A stretch of DNA of 64,000 nucleotides from Lamellibrachia columna. Its lineage: Eukaryota; Annelida; Polychaeta; Sabellida; Siboglinidae. This document shows positions 51,301-64,000 of this stretch, in pieces. The position numbers and the translations under genes were made by a program. The first letter of the stretch is position 1; every line of letters begins with the position of its first letter. The notes beneath the pieces are model-generated. The model was not told the origin of the DNA and searched no databases. It worked only from the letters and a program-made list of their open reading frames with translations. The stretch is from assembly GCA_963662155.1 (NCBI GenBank), contig OY759261.1, forward strand, positions 42,448,556 through 42,512,555. Direction: 5' to 3'.

Positions 51301-52109
51301 AGGGAAGCCACGGGAAATGCACAGGGAATGCTGATGATGTCATGTTTTGGGCTACATGTTTAGTCAACTCTATTTCGAGATCCGACTCGACGGCCACGGT
51401 CGATGCTACCTCCAGCGGAAGCTGACGTTTGTGCAGCGGCACGTTTCATGTGATGGAGTAACAGTTCTACGTCAGCCTGACGAGACGATTTCTTGTTTTA
51501 TGTTTCTCTGGCACTTGAAAGAATACCACTTATTCGATTGCCAATGTTTTTTTTATCGAAAGATATCAATATTTATACGAATATACACATTCCTTCTCAT
51601 GTTTTCGTTAATACTGATAGCTGGCGCTGACTTATCGCTGTGGCCCATTTTAGCCGCGACATATGTATTACATAAGTACCTGGGAAACGTCGCTGGTTCG
51701 CTCGCTTTAATGGACTCGGTACGAGTCAGGACAGTCACTCGGCAAACTAACACATCCATCGGCCATTACATTGGGGGGGGGGGTGTCGTAAAGAAAGGGA
51801 ATTGTAAAAGGGGTATTCGCGCGAACTCCGTGACCCTTGGCTACAGCCCTGCGTATATTTTTGATGGCAATAATAATGTCATCAACCGAGAGTGAATGCA
51901 TCATATCTGACTCTATGGCTAAACGTGCGTTCGTGGGCCATAGGCCGTGCCAATAATACCAATAACACTGTGTGTTACCTTCTGTTATGTTACAAAGAGA
52001 ACATTAATGTGATGATAACCTGACAACCTAGGATTTCTACACAGGAATGATTCATCGTTTTGCAAAAAAACCCGCACGGTCTTGATCAGATTACCTGAGA
52101 ACAGAGGCA

Positions 52110-55100
52110 CGCGGGCTAAATGATTATTGCAGTATCACACAAAAAGGAGACAAAGGAAAGTGCAAACAATCGCGAAAAATTCGCTGGTTCGGTGGCGGGG
52201 GGGGTGTTGAAAACGCGTTGACATTGCTCCTAAACATAGAAGAACTCGAAAATCAAACAAAAGGATTAAATGTAACCAGCTACACGTGGAATATGTTTAT
52301 AATGCGGCAGTCATGTTGGCATTTGCCTTGTGGTAATGCCGCAAGCTGATACATTCCAAAGAAATAATACGTATTGCCGACTCATGCGTGCCTTGTGTTC
52401 GGACGCATATAGATAATATCAGCTGAAAGTCAGTGGGAACAGACCGCACGATACGTCTATGGCGTGTCAAAGCAACGCTGGCATATTCACCGGCACTGCT
52501 TGACTCGTACAAAGCCGCACACAGCTGAAGCATGGCATTTATGATGTCGAAGCATAGGCCTACATTGACGGGGCATGTCACTGTGTTTAACCATTCATGG
52601 AGACTGAGACTAAGTGCTGGGCTGGCCAAATAGCTAAGTGGCAGAATATTCCCGTCCTGGAAGAAGTTGAAGTTAATCAATATATTTGATAAGAAATCAC
52701 TGTTTCTAATTGTATTTCTGTAATGGTATATATCAACGAAAGAGAAACAAACCTATTGGTTGGTCTTTCCTATAGGATATCGTAATTAAATATCGTGTCG
52801 ACTACGACTACGACTACGACTACGACTACGACTACGACTACGACTACGACTACGACTACGACTACGACTACGACTACGACCACGACTACGCAGACATGCT
52901 CGGTTCGAGCGCTTGCCGGACACAGCCGATTGGCCGTTGGGCTGCGTCGAGCATGTCTTCTGGATTTCCATGTCTTCCGGATTTAATATCCTCCAGCAAA
53001 GGATTGAGAATACTACCTGTATTGTTGCCAGTCAGCACTCGGGGCACAATAACTGCGCTCATTTGATAAGTTTACAGATAAAAAATAAGTAGTGGATACG
53101 TGGGTTTAACTCTGTTCATGAATTATGAAGTAGGCCACGACTACAAATTGGTATAATTTTTAAAATGTGTATGCCCCATTTTATCACAAGAGAGCATTTC
53201 CCGCGTCAGTTGGTGAAGACAACAGCAGCTGCCAAACTGCAGACATGTATTTCTGGTTTAACCACATATCTACCAACGAAAAAGTTGGGCACGAATCGGC
53301 ACACAACACCACGTCTGAAAGATTTATATCTGGTGAACTTTAGCGGAGCTACGGGAGCTGGCCCTGTGTAGTCAAAGCCGTGTGTATTTTATTCAACATT
53401 TCCTTGTTTGGACTTCCTTGTTGTATGTTTCACTTTTTATGTCTACTTCCTTTTCTGAGGCTTCGTGAATAGTGGTCCGGCCTAAAGTGGTAAATATTTC
53501 TAGCATTACAGTGTACTCATAAGTCACAGGGGCATTGCATTCAATACATTGCCATAACTAATAATACACAATAACATAAATTCACCATGTTTACGTATGC
53601 TTGACTTTGATAGGTGTATACAAGTTGACCTGGGGTGGAAGTCCTTCTCTGACTATAATTATTACTACACTCATTAATCCGATGGGGGGTATTCAATACG
53701 TCGCCAGTATACCATCCTTGAGACATATTCCACGTTTTATGGGTATGCGCAACGCGTTTGGGTGATTAAGGATATGCATTTAGATTTCATTTCTTGGCAA
53801 TTTTATGTAACAATAATTAACATTAATCTATGAATAACATATGTTAGTGAATTAATCTATGTCATAATTTATATCATTTGATTGCATTCCAACTAGAAAA
53901 GGGTATAATTTTAATAGATGTCTTAAACGTGTTTCGTCAGTTAGATACATTCTCAAGGATGGTATATTGGCACCGCATTGAGTGGCCCCCGTGTTTAACG
54001 TTAAGAAAGATAACCTCACTACAAGTTATATTACTTGCGTTTGACTGAAGAACGTGTCTGATCGTGTATATTCTTTAAACTAACTATTGACTCTGTATAT
54101 CTGTTTCCTCTTATCTCATTTAGTTTCACAATTTTATGGCGTGCCCGGGTCCCATGGTGATGGTCGTATTTTAAAGCAAATGTCAAAATTCCACCGATTA
54201 CCCCGGGTGTGGGGATATTACGAAGGCACCTACGTGAAAGTTTGACATACAGATTACGTTACTCAGAACAATAGTACATACAATTGTTAACGTGTTTTCT
54301 TCGATTGTTGTTGTGATCTACGTCAAACGTCCACATACGAACACAGGCAGTTGTACACGACTGTTGGAGTGTGAAGTTGTGATAGCCATTGGCGTTGGAA
54401 GTAGTTAATCAAGTACCACCGTGTTCAACGGAAACCATTGCACGGAAAACACAACTATTTCACAGAAAAAAATATAATTTTAAACGTTCTGCGTTCTCCA
54501 ATTTTTACCGAAATTATGAAATCGCCTGCAATAGCCGCGTGTCCAATCATCTTTCCGGGACAACAATACATATTTTAATCTGCCTAAATTTCCCTCTTTC
54601 CTGTCTCCATCTCTAACCTAAACGTTGCATTTTACTTCCTCCATGCAATCCGTCTTCGAACCTCTTATCTTACATCAATCCCTTGGCTCATATCCAACAA
54701 CCTTTCCCTCTTTTCCTGAATCAATGTGTCACTTATACAGTCATACATATTTCGCGAAAAAAATAGCTCTATGGCCTACAGTGTGGACAAATGTGGACAA
54801 TTGTTTGGCGACTCTGATATTCGCCAACCAGGACATAGATTGCTATCTGGCTTGTTATATGGTACTTCTTAGCACTGGCGTGGGATACGAAATCAACAAC
54901 ACAATGACAAATGTAGATAACATAGCGCACGGTATCTTGGACAGCTGGGAATTGTGTTATCACTGTTGACCATCATAACCCGTCGATGTGTGCGGGAAAG
55001 AAACGTGTATAGTACATATGTCCGGCAGCACTGATCAACCTATAGTATGAAGCCCATAACATGACATCGTCGGCAATCCTCGCACATTTCTCGCACATCA

Positions 55101-56263
55101 ATCCTCTGCAAAATAATCTATTAATTGTTTATAGACAATTCTATTGGATTTTTGAGGACGCAGCTGTGTAGAAAATATTCTAAAGAATTTCTATCGAATA
55201 TGCCATAGATTTGTTTTAGAATATTCTATGGGATTTGTTTGCACATAGCTATATAATTTGTAATTTCTACCCTTTCTATGCCATATTCTACTACGTTGTG
55301 TAGAATTACATAACATTGTATACAAATATATTGAAAATTGACGTAGATATAAACTATTTCTACAGTATTCTACAGTTTGCAATACAAAAATCTACTATAC
55401 TCTGCAGAATTCTATAGATTTTTTTTTAGATTTCTATGATTTTTTGCTAAGGGAAGCCACGGGAAATGCACAGGGAATGCTGATGATGTCATGTTTTGGG
55501 CTACATGTTCAGTCAACTCTATTTCGAGATCCGACTCGACGGCCACGGTCGATGCTACCTCCAGCGGAAAGTGACATTTATGCAGCGGCACGTTTCATGT
55601 GATGGAGTAACAGTTCTACGTCAGCCTGACGAGACGATTTCTTGTTTTATGTTTCTCTGGCACTTGAAAGAATACCCCTTATTCGATTGCCAATGTTTTT
55701 ATATCGAACGATATCAATATTTATACGAATATACACATTCCTTCTCATGTTTTCGTTAATACTGAAAGCTGGCGCTGACTTATCGCTGTGGCCCATTTTA
55801 GCCTCGACATATGTATTACATAAGTACCTGGGAAACGTCGCTGGTTCGCTCGCTTTAATGGACCCGGTACAAGTCAGGACAGTCACTCGGCAAACTAACA
55901 CATCCATCGGCCATTACATTGGTGGGGAAAAGAAAGAAAGGGAATTGTAAAAGGGGTATTCGCGCGAACTCCGTGACCCTTGGCTACGGCCCTGTGTATA
56001 TTTTTGATGGCAAACGAGCTAATAATGTCATCAACCGAGAGTGAACGCATCATATCTGACTCTATGGCTAAATGTGCGTTCGTGGGCCATAGACACGTGC
56101 CAATAATACCAATAACACTGTGTGTTACCTTCTGTTATGTTACAAAGAGAACATTAATGTGGTGATAACCTGACAAACTAGGATTTCTACACAGGAATGA
56201 TTAATCGGTTTTGAAAAAACGCGCACGGTCTTGATCAGATTACCTGAGAACCGAGGCACGCGG
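52110..56263. repeat. Alpha unit, copy 2
   Basis: Head-to-tail with copy 1. Its (CTACGA)n tract is much longer (52798-52889) than in alpha 1 (48729-48756) or alpha 3 (about 61880-61925). It ends GAACCGAGGCACGCGG and is followed by unique sequence TCGAGCACGTGGAGG. Confidence 0.95.
52798..52890. repeat. (CTACGA)n hexanucleotide tract
   Basis: About 15 units of GACTAC. Its poly-Thr and Arg-Ser frames are artefacts. Confidence 0.97.
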
Positions 56264-56411
56264 TCGAGCACGTGGAGGCAAAAGATCAGAGCTGTTGATA
56301 AAAGAGGTGTAATTATGGTTAGCGCGATCGGATCGCTTTTGCCGATGTTCACCTTCTCGAACCTGTAGTTGTGTGAATGGGGGCCGACGGGCTCTGACTA
56401 TATTGAAGTCG

Positions 56412-56775
56412 GTCGCAAAAGTTGGGCACGAATCGGCACAAAACACCACGTCTGAAAGATTTATATCTGGTGAACTTTAGCGGAGCTACGGGAGCTGGCC
56501 TTGTGTAGTATAAGCCGTGTGTATTTTATTCAACATTTCCTTGTTTTAATAGTTATTCAAACAAAGCCAACATTGGACTTCCTTGTTGTATGTTTCACTT
56601 TTTATGTCTACTTCCTTTTCTGAGGCTTCGTGAGTAGTGGTCCGGCCTAAAGTGGTAAATATTTCTAGCATTACAGTGTACTCATAAGTCACAGTGGCAT
56701 TGCATTCAATACATTGCCATAACTAATAATACACAATAACATAAAATCACCATGTTTACGTATGTTTGACTTTGA
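56412..56775. repeat. Partial alpha fragment (fourth copy)
   Basis: Matches 49148-49480 of alpha 1 (AAAAGTTGGGCACGAATCGG, ATTTATATCTGGTGAACTTT, CTTCCTTTTCTGAGGCTTCG) with an added ~30 bases at about 56545-56575 (AATAGTTATTCAAACAAAGC). Confidence 0.88.
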
Positions 56776-56881
56776 TAGGTGTAACTTTGATAGCTGTAAC
56801 GATATATAAACCCTTTACACCTCTCGGTGTATGGCTGTAGTCAGTGTTCTCAATGCGGGCCTGGCTGCGGTCGGGGCAACA

Positions 56882-56957
56882 GTGTAGCGAGGTGGCGTTG
56901 TAGTTAAAATTTCGGACTCTCAATCGAAAGAACCCGGGTTCCAACCCACTTGCGGCC
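56882..56957 (+). repeat. tRNA-derived SINE head or tRNA pseudogene
   Basis: GAGGTGGCGTTGTAGTTAAA (A-box/D-arm-like), then TTTCGGACTCTCAATCGAAA (anticodon arm-like), then ACCCGGGTTCCAACCCACTT (box B/T-arm-like). Spacing fits a tRNA head. The T-loop TTCCAAC departs from TTCGANT and the acceptor ends do not pair well, so a SINE or tRNA pseudogene is likelier than a working tRNA. Confidence 0.5.
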
Positions 56958-57146
56958 GTTTCAAAACTTAGGCAATTTCGTTGCTACAGTTTACTAAGAT
57001 GTACAAATGAATACCTGGCTATAGACAATAGTGGATATATGTGACCGAATAGTTATCGCGCAGTAATTGAAGGGTGACTGATTGCTTTCAAGTATGCGCA
57101 GTTGGCGTTGGAATGAACCAGTGTCCGACAAAGGGTCAAGGGTAAA

Positions 57147-57326
<180 letters not shown>

Positions 57327-57384
57327 AATTTAATGTGGCAGTAAAAACTGGTATCGGAACCCCCCTCGCGCAGCACTCCATGCT

Positions 57385-58010
57385 CCAAGGTGCCACAAAG
57401 GTAGCAGAAACGTTGTGTGAAGGTGCCAGAAAGGTAGTAGAAACGTTGCGGGAAGGTGCCAGAAAGGTAACATAAACGTTGCGGGAAGGTGCCAGAAAGG
57501 TAGCAGAAACGTTGCGGGAAGGTGCCAGAAAGGTAGTAGAAACGTTACAGGAAGGTGCCAGAAAGGTAACATAAACGTAGTGGGAAGGTGCCAGAAAGGT
57601 AGTAGAAACGTTGCGGGAATGTGTCAGAAAGGTAGTAGAAACGTAGTGGGAAGGTGCCAGAAAGGTAGTAGAAACGTTGCGGGAAGATGACAGAAAGGTA
57701 GTAGAAACGTCGCAGGAAGGTGCCAGAAAGGTAGTAGAAACGTTGCGGGAAGGTGCCAGAAAGGTAGTAGAAACGTAGTGGGAAGGTGCCAGAAAGGTAG
57801 TAGAAACGTTGCGGGAAGATGCCAGAAAGGTAGTAGAAACGTCGCGGGAAGGTGCCAGAAAGGTAGTAGAAACGTTGTGGGAAGGTGCCAGAAAGGTAGC
57901 AGAAACGTTGCGGGAAGGAGCCAGAAAGGTAGTAGAAACGTAGTGGGAAGTTAGTAGAAACGTTGTGGAATCGTAGTAGAAAGGTACTGGAAACGTTATA
58001 GAAGGAAGGT
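57385..58010. repeat. 33-bp minisatellite, ~18 units
   Basis: Unit GGAAGGTGCCAGAAAGGTAG plus TAGAAACGTTGCG, with variants GTAGTG, GTCGCG and AACATAAACG. The length is 11 codons, so a minus-strand frame with RFYYLSGTFPQ-type repeats stays open for over 150 codons. No start context or flanking exon supports a protein. Confidence 0.95.
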
Positions 58011-58167
58011 ACCAGATAGGTAGTACATGTTAATTTTACTACGTCGTAGCAACGTTTCTGGTAGTCCACAGATTTACGTAATAAATACGTATGCAAAAAT
58101 ACGTAGTCGCAACCAAACCGCTACGTTGTCATTACGTACTTACAACGTAAAATTGTTAGCTGGGCGT

Positions 58168-60335
58168 GTCGTTCACCCACACTTTATGGGCTCGAGCCTA
58201 GCTGTAGGCTGTTATTTCGCAAGTCACCATCTCCCAGTCGGGCATTAACCTACGCTCAGTACCATGACCACCAGAAGATGAAAACAGTCACATTTGATCT
58301 GATTAAGACCGATATGATTTTAAACATGTGATCCATAAGAAAAGCATTCACACCTGTCTTGAATGCAGTCATATGTTTGGAAAGGCAGGGAAAGCGGATG
58401 CTGGGAGGGAGTTCCACAGTCGACTCGTCCTAGGTATGTATGAGCCGAGATGTAACTCTGTTTTTGACCAAGGAGTATTACACAATATGGATGTTCATCG
58501 ATCTTAAGCAGGCGAAGCGCTTTCTCCTGCAGCCTATATAGCAATTTCAAAGACGTAGTTCCTGCTCCATTCCAGATTGGGGAAACATATTCAATAAGAG
58601 GTCGGATGTAAGCCTTGTAGAAGGTGATACGAGCTTGGTGAGGAAGGAGGTTTCTAGAACGGCCCAGGATATAGAGACGCTTTTTGGCAATACATGTGAA
58701 GTGCTGTGACTAGGACAATATCTTGGTGATAGTGACACCCAGAGGAGTTATACTATCTGTAGGCTGTAATTCCTTATCTATAAAGTTGAGTGGGGGATGA
58801 TTCTGGCTTCTTTTCCTGATGATGATTATCTCCTCTGCTTTGCTGGCATTGAATGTAATGTAACACACCAACTGTCAGCCCACGCTTCGATTTTATTCAA
58901 GCCAATTCATCGTTAAACATCAGAAAAAGTAGAGGACCAAGAATACTCCGGATGGGGGACAACAACAGATATATGCTTTGCTGATGATGTAGAACCATCA
59001 AGTAAAACAGACTGTTGTGTATTATTACGAGGTGTCTAACCCCCAGTAGGCATGCAATAGGCATATCTTAATTCCCGCTTTAATATTTATTTGCGCCTAT
59101 TTCCTGTCAATACGTAGAATTGTTTGTTCTAATGATGAATAACAAAAACACGGTGTTAAATGCATCGGTGTGTTTGTGTGCAACATTGCAAATATAAAAT
59201 GTTTCCATCAGCCAAGCAGTGAAACTTAAAATGCACATTATTGTCCTAACAGTCTATTTCGTCTGCATGAGCTTTCGGACAGAATATGCACTAGGTGGCA
59301 GCATTGCATTCATCTACCAGAGAGATACAGCAACCGCATATAATGTTGGAAATACGAGGGGGCGTCTTATCCCACGGCGGATCCTCACCCCACCCTACCC
59401 TAATTGTGTTAACGCGATAAATCACGCATTGGCATAACTTATGTATACGCAACTTAGCCGATTTACAGGGCAGAAAAAGCCCAGTCAAGTGTTGGTAGAG
59501 CAATGCCAATGGCAATGCTGGATGCCTCCCCCCAAAGAAAACCATGTAGCACTGCCCGTTTCGCTAAGCATTCCTACCCTGCGAAAGAAATGATAAAATG
59601 TCGACTTTTGATAGATTTTATTCATATCAGGTCATCATCCATGCCAACCCAAGCGTACTGCGGCATAATAGATTCGCCACAGTGACCCACTGTGTGGGAG
59701 TGTTTTATCTGTAAACTTATCAACTGAAGGCAGTCAGTGCTGACTGGCAACAATACAGGTAGTATTTCGCAATCCTCTAACAGCAGGATATAAAACCAGG
59801 AAGACTTACATTTTGTTCCAATGAATCAATTTCGTCGAAGATTGATTGGTTCACGCTTCTGATCAAGAGATCCGTCACAATTCTGCGTGATCGATCATTT
59901 TCGATTATATTCATTCTGAATTGCATTCCCTGTCGTTCTATAACTTATCTGTCCGATGTCGTGACAATACAATGGATACAAACATGACAGGAAGAGAGAA
60001 GGCTTCTGATTGGCTATTTTGCCCCCTACTCCGAGCTACTGGCCAATGAGAGGTTTTGCATTATTAACTCTTATTAAACAAAAAACAACAAATTGTTTTG
60101 CATATTTCGCAAAGAAAATGGCTATATGGCCTACAGTGTAGTCAAATTGTTTGGTGAATGTGATGTTCGCCATCCAGGACATAGATTGCTATCTGTCTTA
60201 TTATCTGGAACAGCCTAAAGCGGACCGGATACGGAATCGTGACACGACAAAACACAAGGGCAAATGTAGATAACATAGTACGTATGTCCGGCAGCACTGC
60301 ACTGATCAACATGCTCTAGTACATGTAATATAAAC
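58168..60335. repeat. Segmental block B, copy 2 (first part)
   Basis: Counterpart of 42826-44995, starting near CGTTCACCCACACTTTATGG. Confidence 0.92.
58260..58985 (-). pseudogene. LINE reverse transcriptase C-terminal part (block B copy 2)
   Basis: Same relic as 42930-43640: LLYRLQEKALRLLKIDEHPY and HLPCIAKKRLYILG-type words, with independent small changes (for example a one-base loss near 58478 that breaks the frame). It moved with the block rather than by retrotransposition. Confidence 0.78.
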
Positions 60336-60640
<305 letters not shown>

Positions 60641-61160
60641 AGTCCGGAGCGAATTGTCGAGATCTTTTCGCAGAAACAGTCGGAGAAACGCGTTGCAAGC
60701 GTGTCGAATGATTCTTCATCCTAATGATGGTTTTGCGTCAGTATTTATATTAATGTGAGGGTGTTTCGTCCGGAGGAGTTTTTGTATGTATGTCTGGGGG
60801 ATTTTTGTTCGGACGGTGTTATGTCCTGGATTCTTACGCTACAGCTGCATGTTTTGTTGGGGCAGTTATACTTCGTTCTTTGCTTAAGAATTGCACCAAC
60901 GTAATATAACAAAACTAAACTTGATCCGCGTCGACAGCAACACCATCGCTGTGCAAACGGTACGCAACATTGCCTCAAACATTTGTCGATATTGCGCCAA
61001 CCATCTGATAACATTACTTGCTTCCAGCTGTCATGCAACCTTGAAACAGCCATGTTGTAATCACTCTCTTACACAAACACACGTATACAATACATGCTTT
61101 ATTGAAATATTAAGTATGAGTGAAGCTATAATTTTCTGACGCCACACACAAGAGGACTGG
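60641..61160. repeat. Block B, copy 2 (second part)
   Basis: Near-identical counterpart of 47481-48000. Confidence 0.9.
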
Positions 61161-64000
61161 TGCTAAATGATTATTGCTGTATCACACAAAAAAGAGACAA
61201 AGGAAAGTGCAAAAAATCGCGAATAATTCGCTGGTTCGGTGGCAGGGGGGGGGGTGTTGAAAACGCGTTGACATTGCTAGCAAAAATAGCGACTCTTCAA
61301 TACATCCTAAACTTAGGAGAACTCGAAAATCAAACAAAAGGATTAAATATAACCAGCTACACGTGGAATATGTTTATAATGCAGCAGTCATGTTGGCGTT
61401 TGCCTTGTGGTAATGTCACAAGCTGATACATTCCAAAGAAATAATACGTATTGCCGACTCATGCGTGCCTTGTGTGCGGACACATATAGAACTGATAATA
61501 TCAGCTGAAAGTCAGTGGGCACAGACCGCACGATACGTCTATGGCGTGTCAAAGCAACGCTGGCATATTCACCGGCACTGCTTGACTCGTACAAAGCCGC
61601 ACACAGCTGAAGCATGGCATTTATGATGTCGAAGCGTAGGCCTACATTGACGGGGCATGTCACTGTGTTTAACCATTCATGGAGACTGAGACTAAGTGCT
61701 GGGCTGGCCAAATGGCTAAGTGGCAGAATATTCCCGTCGTGGAAGAAGTTGAAGTTAATCAATATATTTGATAAGAAATCACTGTTTCTAATTGTATTTC
61801 CGTAATGGTATATATCAATGAAAGAGAAACAAACATATTGGTTGGTCTTTCCTTTATTTATCGTAATTAAATATCGTGTCGACTATGACTACGACTACGA
61901 CTACGACTACGACTACGACTACGCAGACATGCTCGGTTCGAGCGCTTGCCGGACACAGCCGATTGGCCGTTGGGCTGCGTCGAGCATGTCTTCCGGATTT
62001 CTATGTCTTCCGGATTTCATATCCTCCTGCAAAGGATTGCGAAATACTACCTGTATTGTTGCCAGTCAGCACTCGGGGCACAATAACTGCGCTCATTTGG
62101 TCAGTTTACAGATAAAAAAATAAGTAGTGGATACGTGGGTTTAACTCTGTTCATGAATTATGAAGTAGGCCACGACTACTAAATTTGTATAATTTTGAAA
62201 ATGTGTATGCACCATTTTATCACCAGAGAGCATTTCCCGCGTCAGTTGGTGAAGACAACAGCAGCTGCCAAACTGCAGACATGTATTTCTGGTTTAACCA
62301 TATATCTACCAGCGAAAAAGTTGGGCACGAATCGGCACACAACACCACGTCTGAAAGATTTATATCTGGTGAACTTTAGCGCAGCTACGGGAGCTGGCCC
62401 TGTGTAGTCAAAGCCGTGTGTATTTTATTCAACATTTCCTTGTTTGGACTTCCTTGTTGTATGTTTCACTTTTTATGTCTACTTCCTTTTCTGAGGCTTC
62501 GTGAGTAGTGGTCCGGCCTAAAGTGGTAAATATTTCTAGCATTACAGTGTACTCATAAGTCACATGGACATTGCATTCAATACATTGCTATAACTAATAA
62601 TACACAATAACATAAATTCACCATGTTTACGTATGCTTGACTTCGATAGGTGTATACAAGTTGACCTGGGGTGGAAGTCCTTTTCTGACTATAATTATTA
62701 CTACACTCATTACTCCGATGGGGGGTATTCAATACGTCGCCAGTATACCATCCTTGAGACATATTCCACGTTTTATGGGTATGCGCAACGCGTTTGGGTA
62801 ATTAAGGATATGCATTTAGATTTCATTTCTTGGCAATTTTATGTAACATTAGTTAACATTAATCTATGAATAACATGTATTAGTGAATTAATCTATGTCA
62901 TAATTTATATCATTTGGTTGCATTCCAACTAGAAAAGGGTATAATTTTAATAGATGTCTTAAACGTGTTTCGTCAGTTAGATACATTCTCAAGGATGGTA
63001 TATTGGCACCGCATTGAGTGGCCCCTGTGTTTAACGTTAAGAAAGATAACCTCTCTACAATTTATATTACTTGCGTTTGACTGAAGAACGTGTCTGATCG
63101 TGTCTATTCTTTAAACTAACTATTGACTCTGTATATCTGTTTCCTCTTATCTCATTTAGTTTAACAATTTTATTGGCGTGCCCGGGTCCCATGGTGATGG
63201 TCGTATTTTAAAGCAAATGTCTAAATTCCACCGATTACCCCGGGTGTGGGGATATTACGAAGGCACCTACGTGAAAGTTTGACATACAGATTACGTTACT
63301 CAGAACAATAGTACATACAATTGTTAACGTGATTTCTTCGATTGTTGTTGTGATCTTCGTCAAACGTCCACATACGAACACGGGCAGTTGTACACGACTG
63401 TTGGAGTGTGAAGTTGTGATAGCCATTGGCGTTGGAAGTAGTTAATCAAGTACCACCGTGTTCAACGGAACCCATTCCACGGAAAACACAACTATTTCAC
63501 AGACAAAAATATAATTTTATACGTTCTGCGTTCTCAAAATTTTACCGAAATTATGAAATCGCCTGCAGTAGCCGCGTGTCCAATGATCTTTCCGGGACAA
63601 CAATACATATTTTAATCTGCCTAAATTTCCCTCTTTCCTGTCTCCATCTCTAACCTAAAAGTTGCATTCTACTTCCTCCATGCAATCCGTCTTCGAACCT
63701 CTTATCTTACATCAATCCCTTGGCTCATATCCTACAACCTCTCCCTCTTTCCCTGAATCAATATGTCACTTATACAGTCATACATATTTCGCTAAAAAAA
63801 TAGCTCTATGGCCTACAGTGTGGACAATTGTTTGGCGACTCTGATATTCGCCAACCAGGACATAGATTGCTATCTGTCTTGTTATATGATACTTCTTAGC
63901 ACTGGCGTGGGATACGAAATCAACATACAAGGACAAATGCAGATAACATAGCGCACGTTATCTTGGACAGCTGGGAATTGTGTTATCACTGTTGACCATC
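61161..64000. repeat. Alpha unit, copy 3 (truncated by window end)
   Basis: Counterpart of 48001-50835. It shares the AACTG insertion with alpha 1 (about 61490) that alpha 2 lacks, so it derives from an alpha-1-like copy. It continues beyond the window. Confidence 0.95.

Larger units (their letters stand above)
48001..52109. repeat. Alpha unit, copy 1 (~4.1 kb)
   Basis: Runs from GCTAAATGATTATTGCAGTA to GAGAACAGAGGCACGCGG. Its end abuts the head of copy 2 with no spacer. It contains a (CTACGA)n tract, a G run, several short frames shared by all copies, and an AT-rich insertion-like segment at 50945-51300. No recognisable protein domain. Confidence 0.95.

Noticed and set aside
51347..51895. 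182-codon plus-strand frame in alpha 1 with hydrophobic stretches
   Set aside because: It has no ATG at its listed start, is shortened in alpha 2, and the old copy at 45.1 kb has stops and a frameshift in the same frame.

Overview
This is eukaryotic DNA, almost certainly from an invertebrate animal. The evidence is GT-AG introns with phase-matched exons, CR1/L2/jockey-type LINE relics, a Penelope-like element with a GIY-YIG domain, a Ty3/gypsy-type LTR relic, a pogo-type transposase relic, tRNA-derived SINE-like heads, and abundant long (TA)n and (AC)n microsatellites. A marine invertebrate such as a mollusc or brachiopod fits, but the sequence does not fix the phylum. Most open reading frames in the window are microsatellite or repeat artefacts. 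Convincing host coding sequence is sparse and lies mostly on the minus strand.

Layout. 0.8-3.7 kb: a compact four-exon minus-strand gene whose exons join in frame into a 161-residue protein with signal peptide, 14-cysteine ectodomain opening with a thrombospondin-1-like WxxWxxCS motif, one transmembrane segment and a very short tail. 4.7-5.2 kb: a LINE tail. 6.5-9.0 kb: a private repeat family followed by an eroded LINE reverse transcriptase. 9.5-16.45 kb: a Penelope-like fragment between inverted repeats that carry a hammerhead-ribozyme-like motif; its 3' part and the next ~2.7 kb are tandemly duplicated, the copies differing mostly in microsatellite length. 17.6-18.4 kb: LINE tail plus minisatellite. 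19.5-21.0 kb: a DUS3L-C-terminus-like fragment and a last-exon-like reading frame with a transmembrane segment. 21.1-23.9 kb: a degenerate LTR element whose body is largely a 16/32-bp minisatellite. 24.2-25.15 kb: a 59-bp tandem array.

25.9-28.4 kb: a plus-strand CR1-like LINE interrupted by a minus-strand CR1-like LINE. 29.9-30.9 kb: two exons of a tRNA-dihydrouridine synthase 3-like (DUS3L) gene with a nonsense codon and a damaged motif, hence probably a pseudogene. 31.9-32.2 kb: one exon of a RecQ-like helicase. 33.1-36.3 kb: a triplicated segment running into a decayed pogo-type DNA transposon. 36.9-37.4 kb: a LINE 3' end.

37.4-64 kb is dominated by low-copy segmental duplication. A ~4.1-kb unit is present head to tail at 48.0-52.1 and 52.1-56.3 kb and again from 61.16 kb to the window end. 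The larger block 42.8-50.9 kb reappears at 58.2-64.0 kb with deletions. Two minus-strand LINE relics are carried inside it. I see no convincing host gene in 37.4-64 kb.

The best candidates for something undescribed are the small cysteine-rich membrane protein gene at 0.8-3.7 kb, the hammerhead-like motifs in the inverted repeats of the Penelope-like element, and the orphan transmembrane exon at 20.6-21.0 kb. All calls come from reading the sequence; no database search was run.
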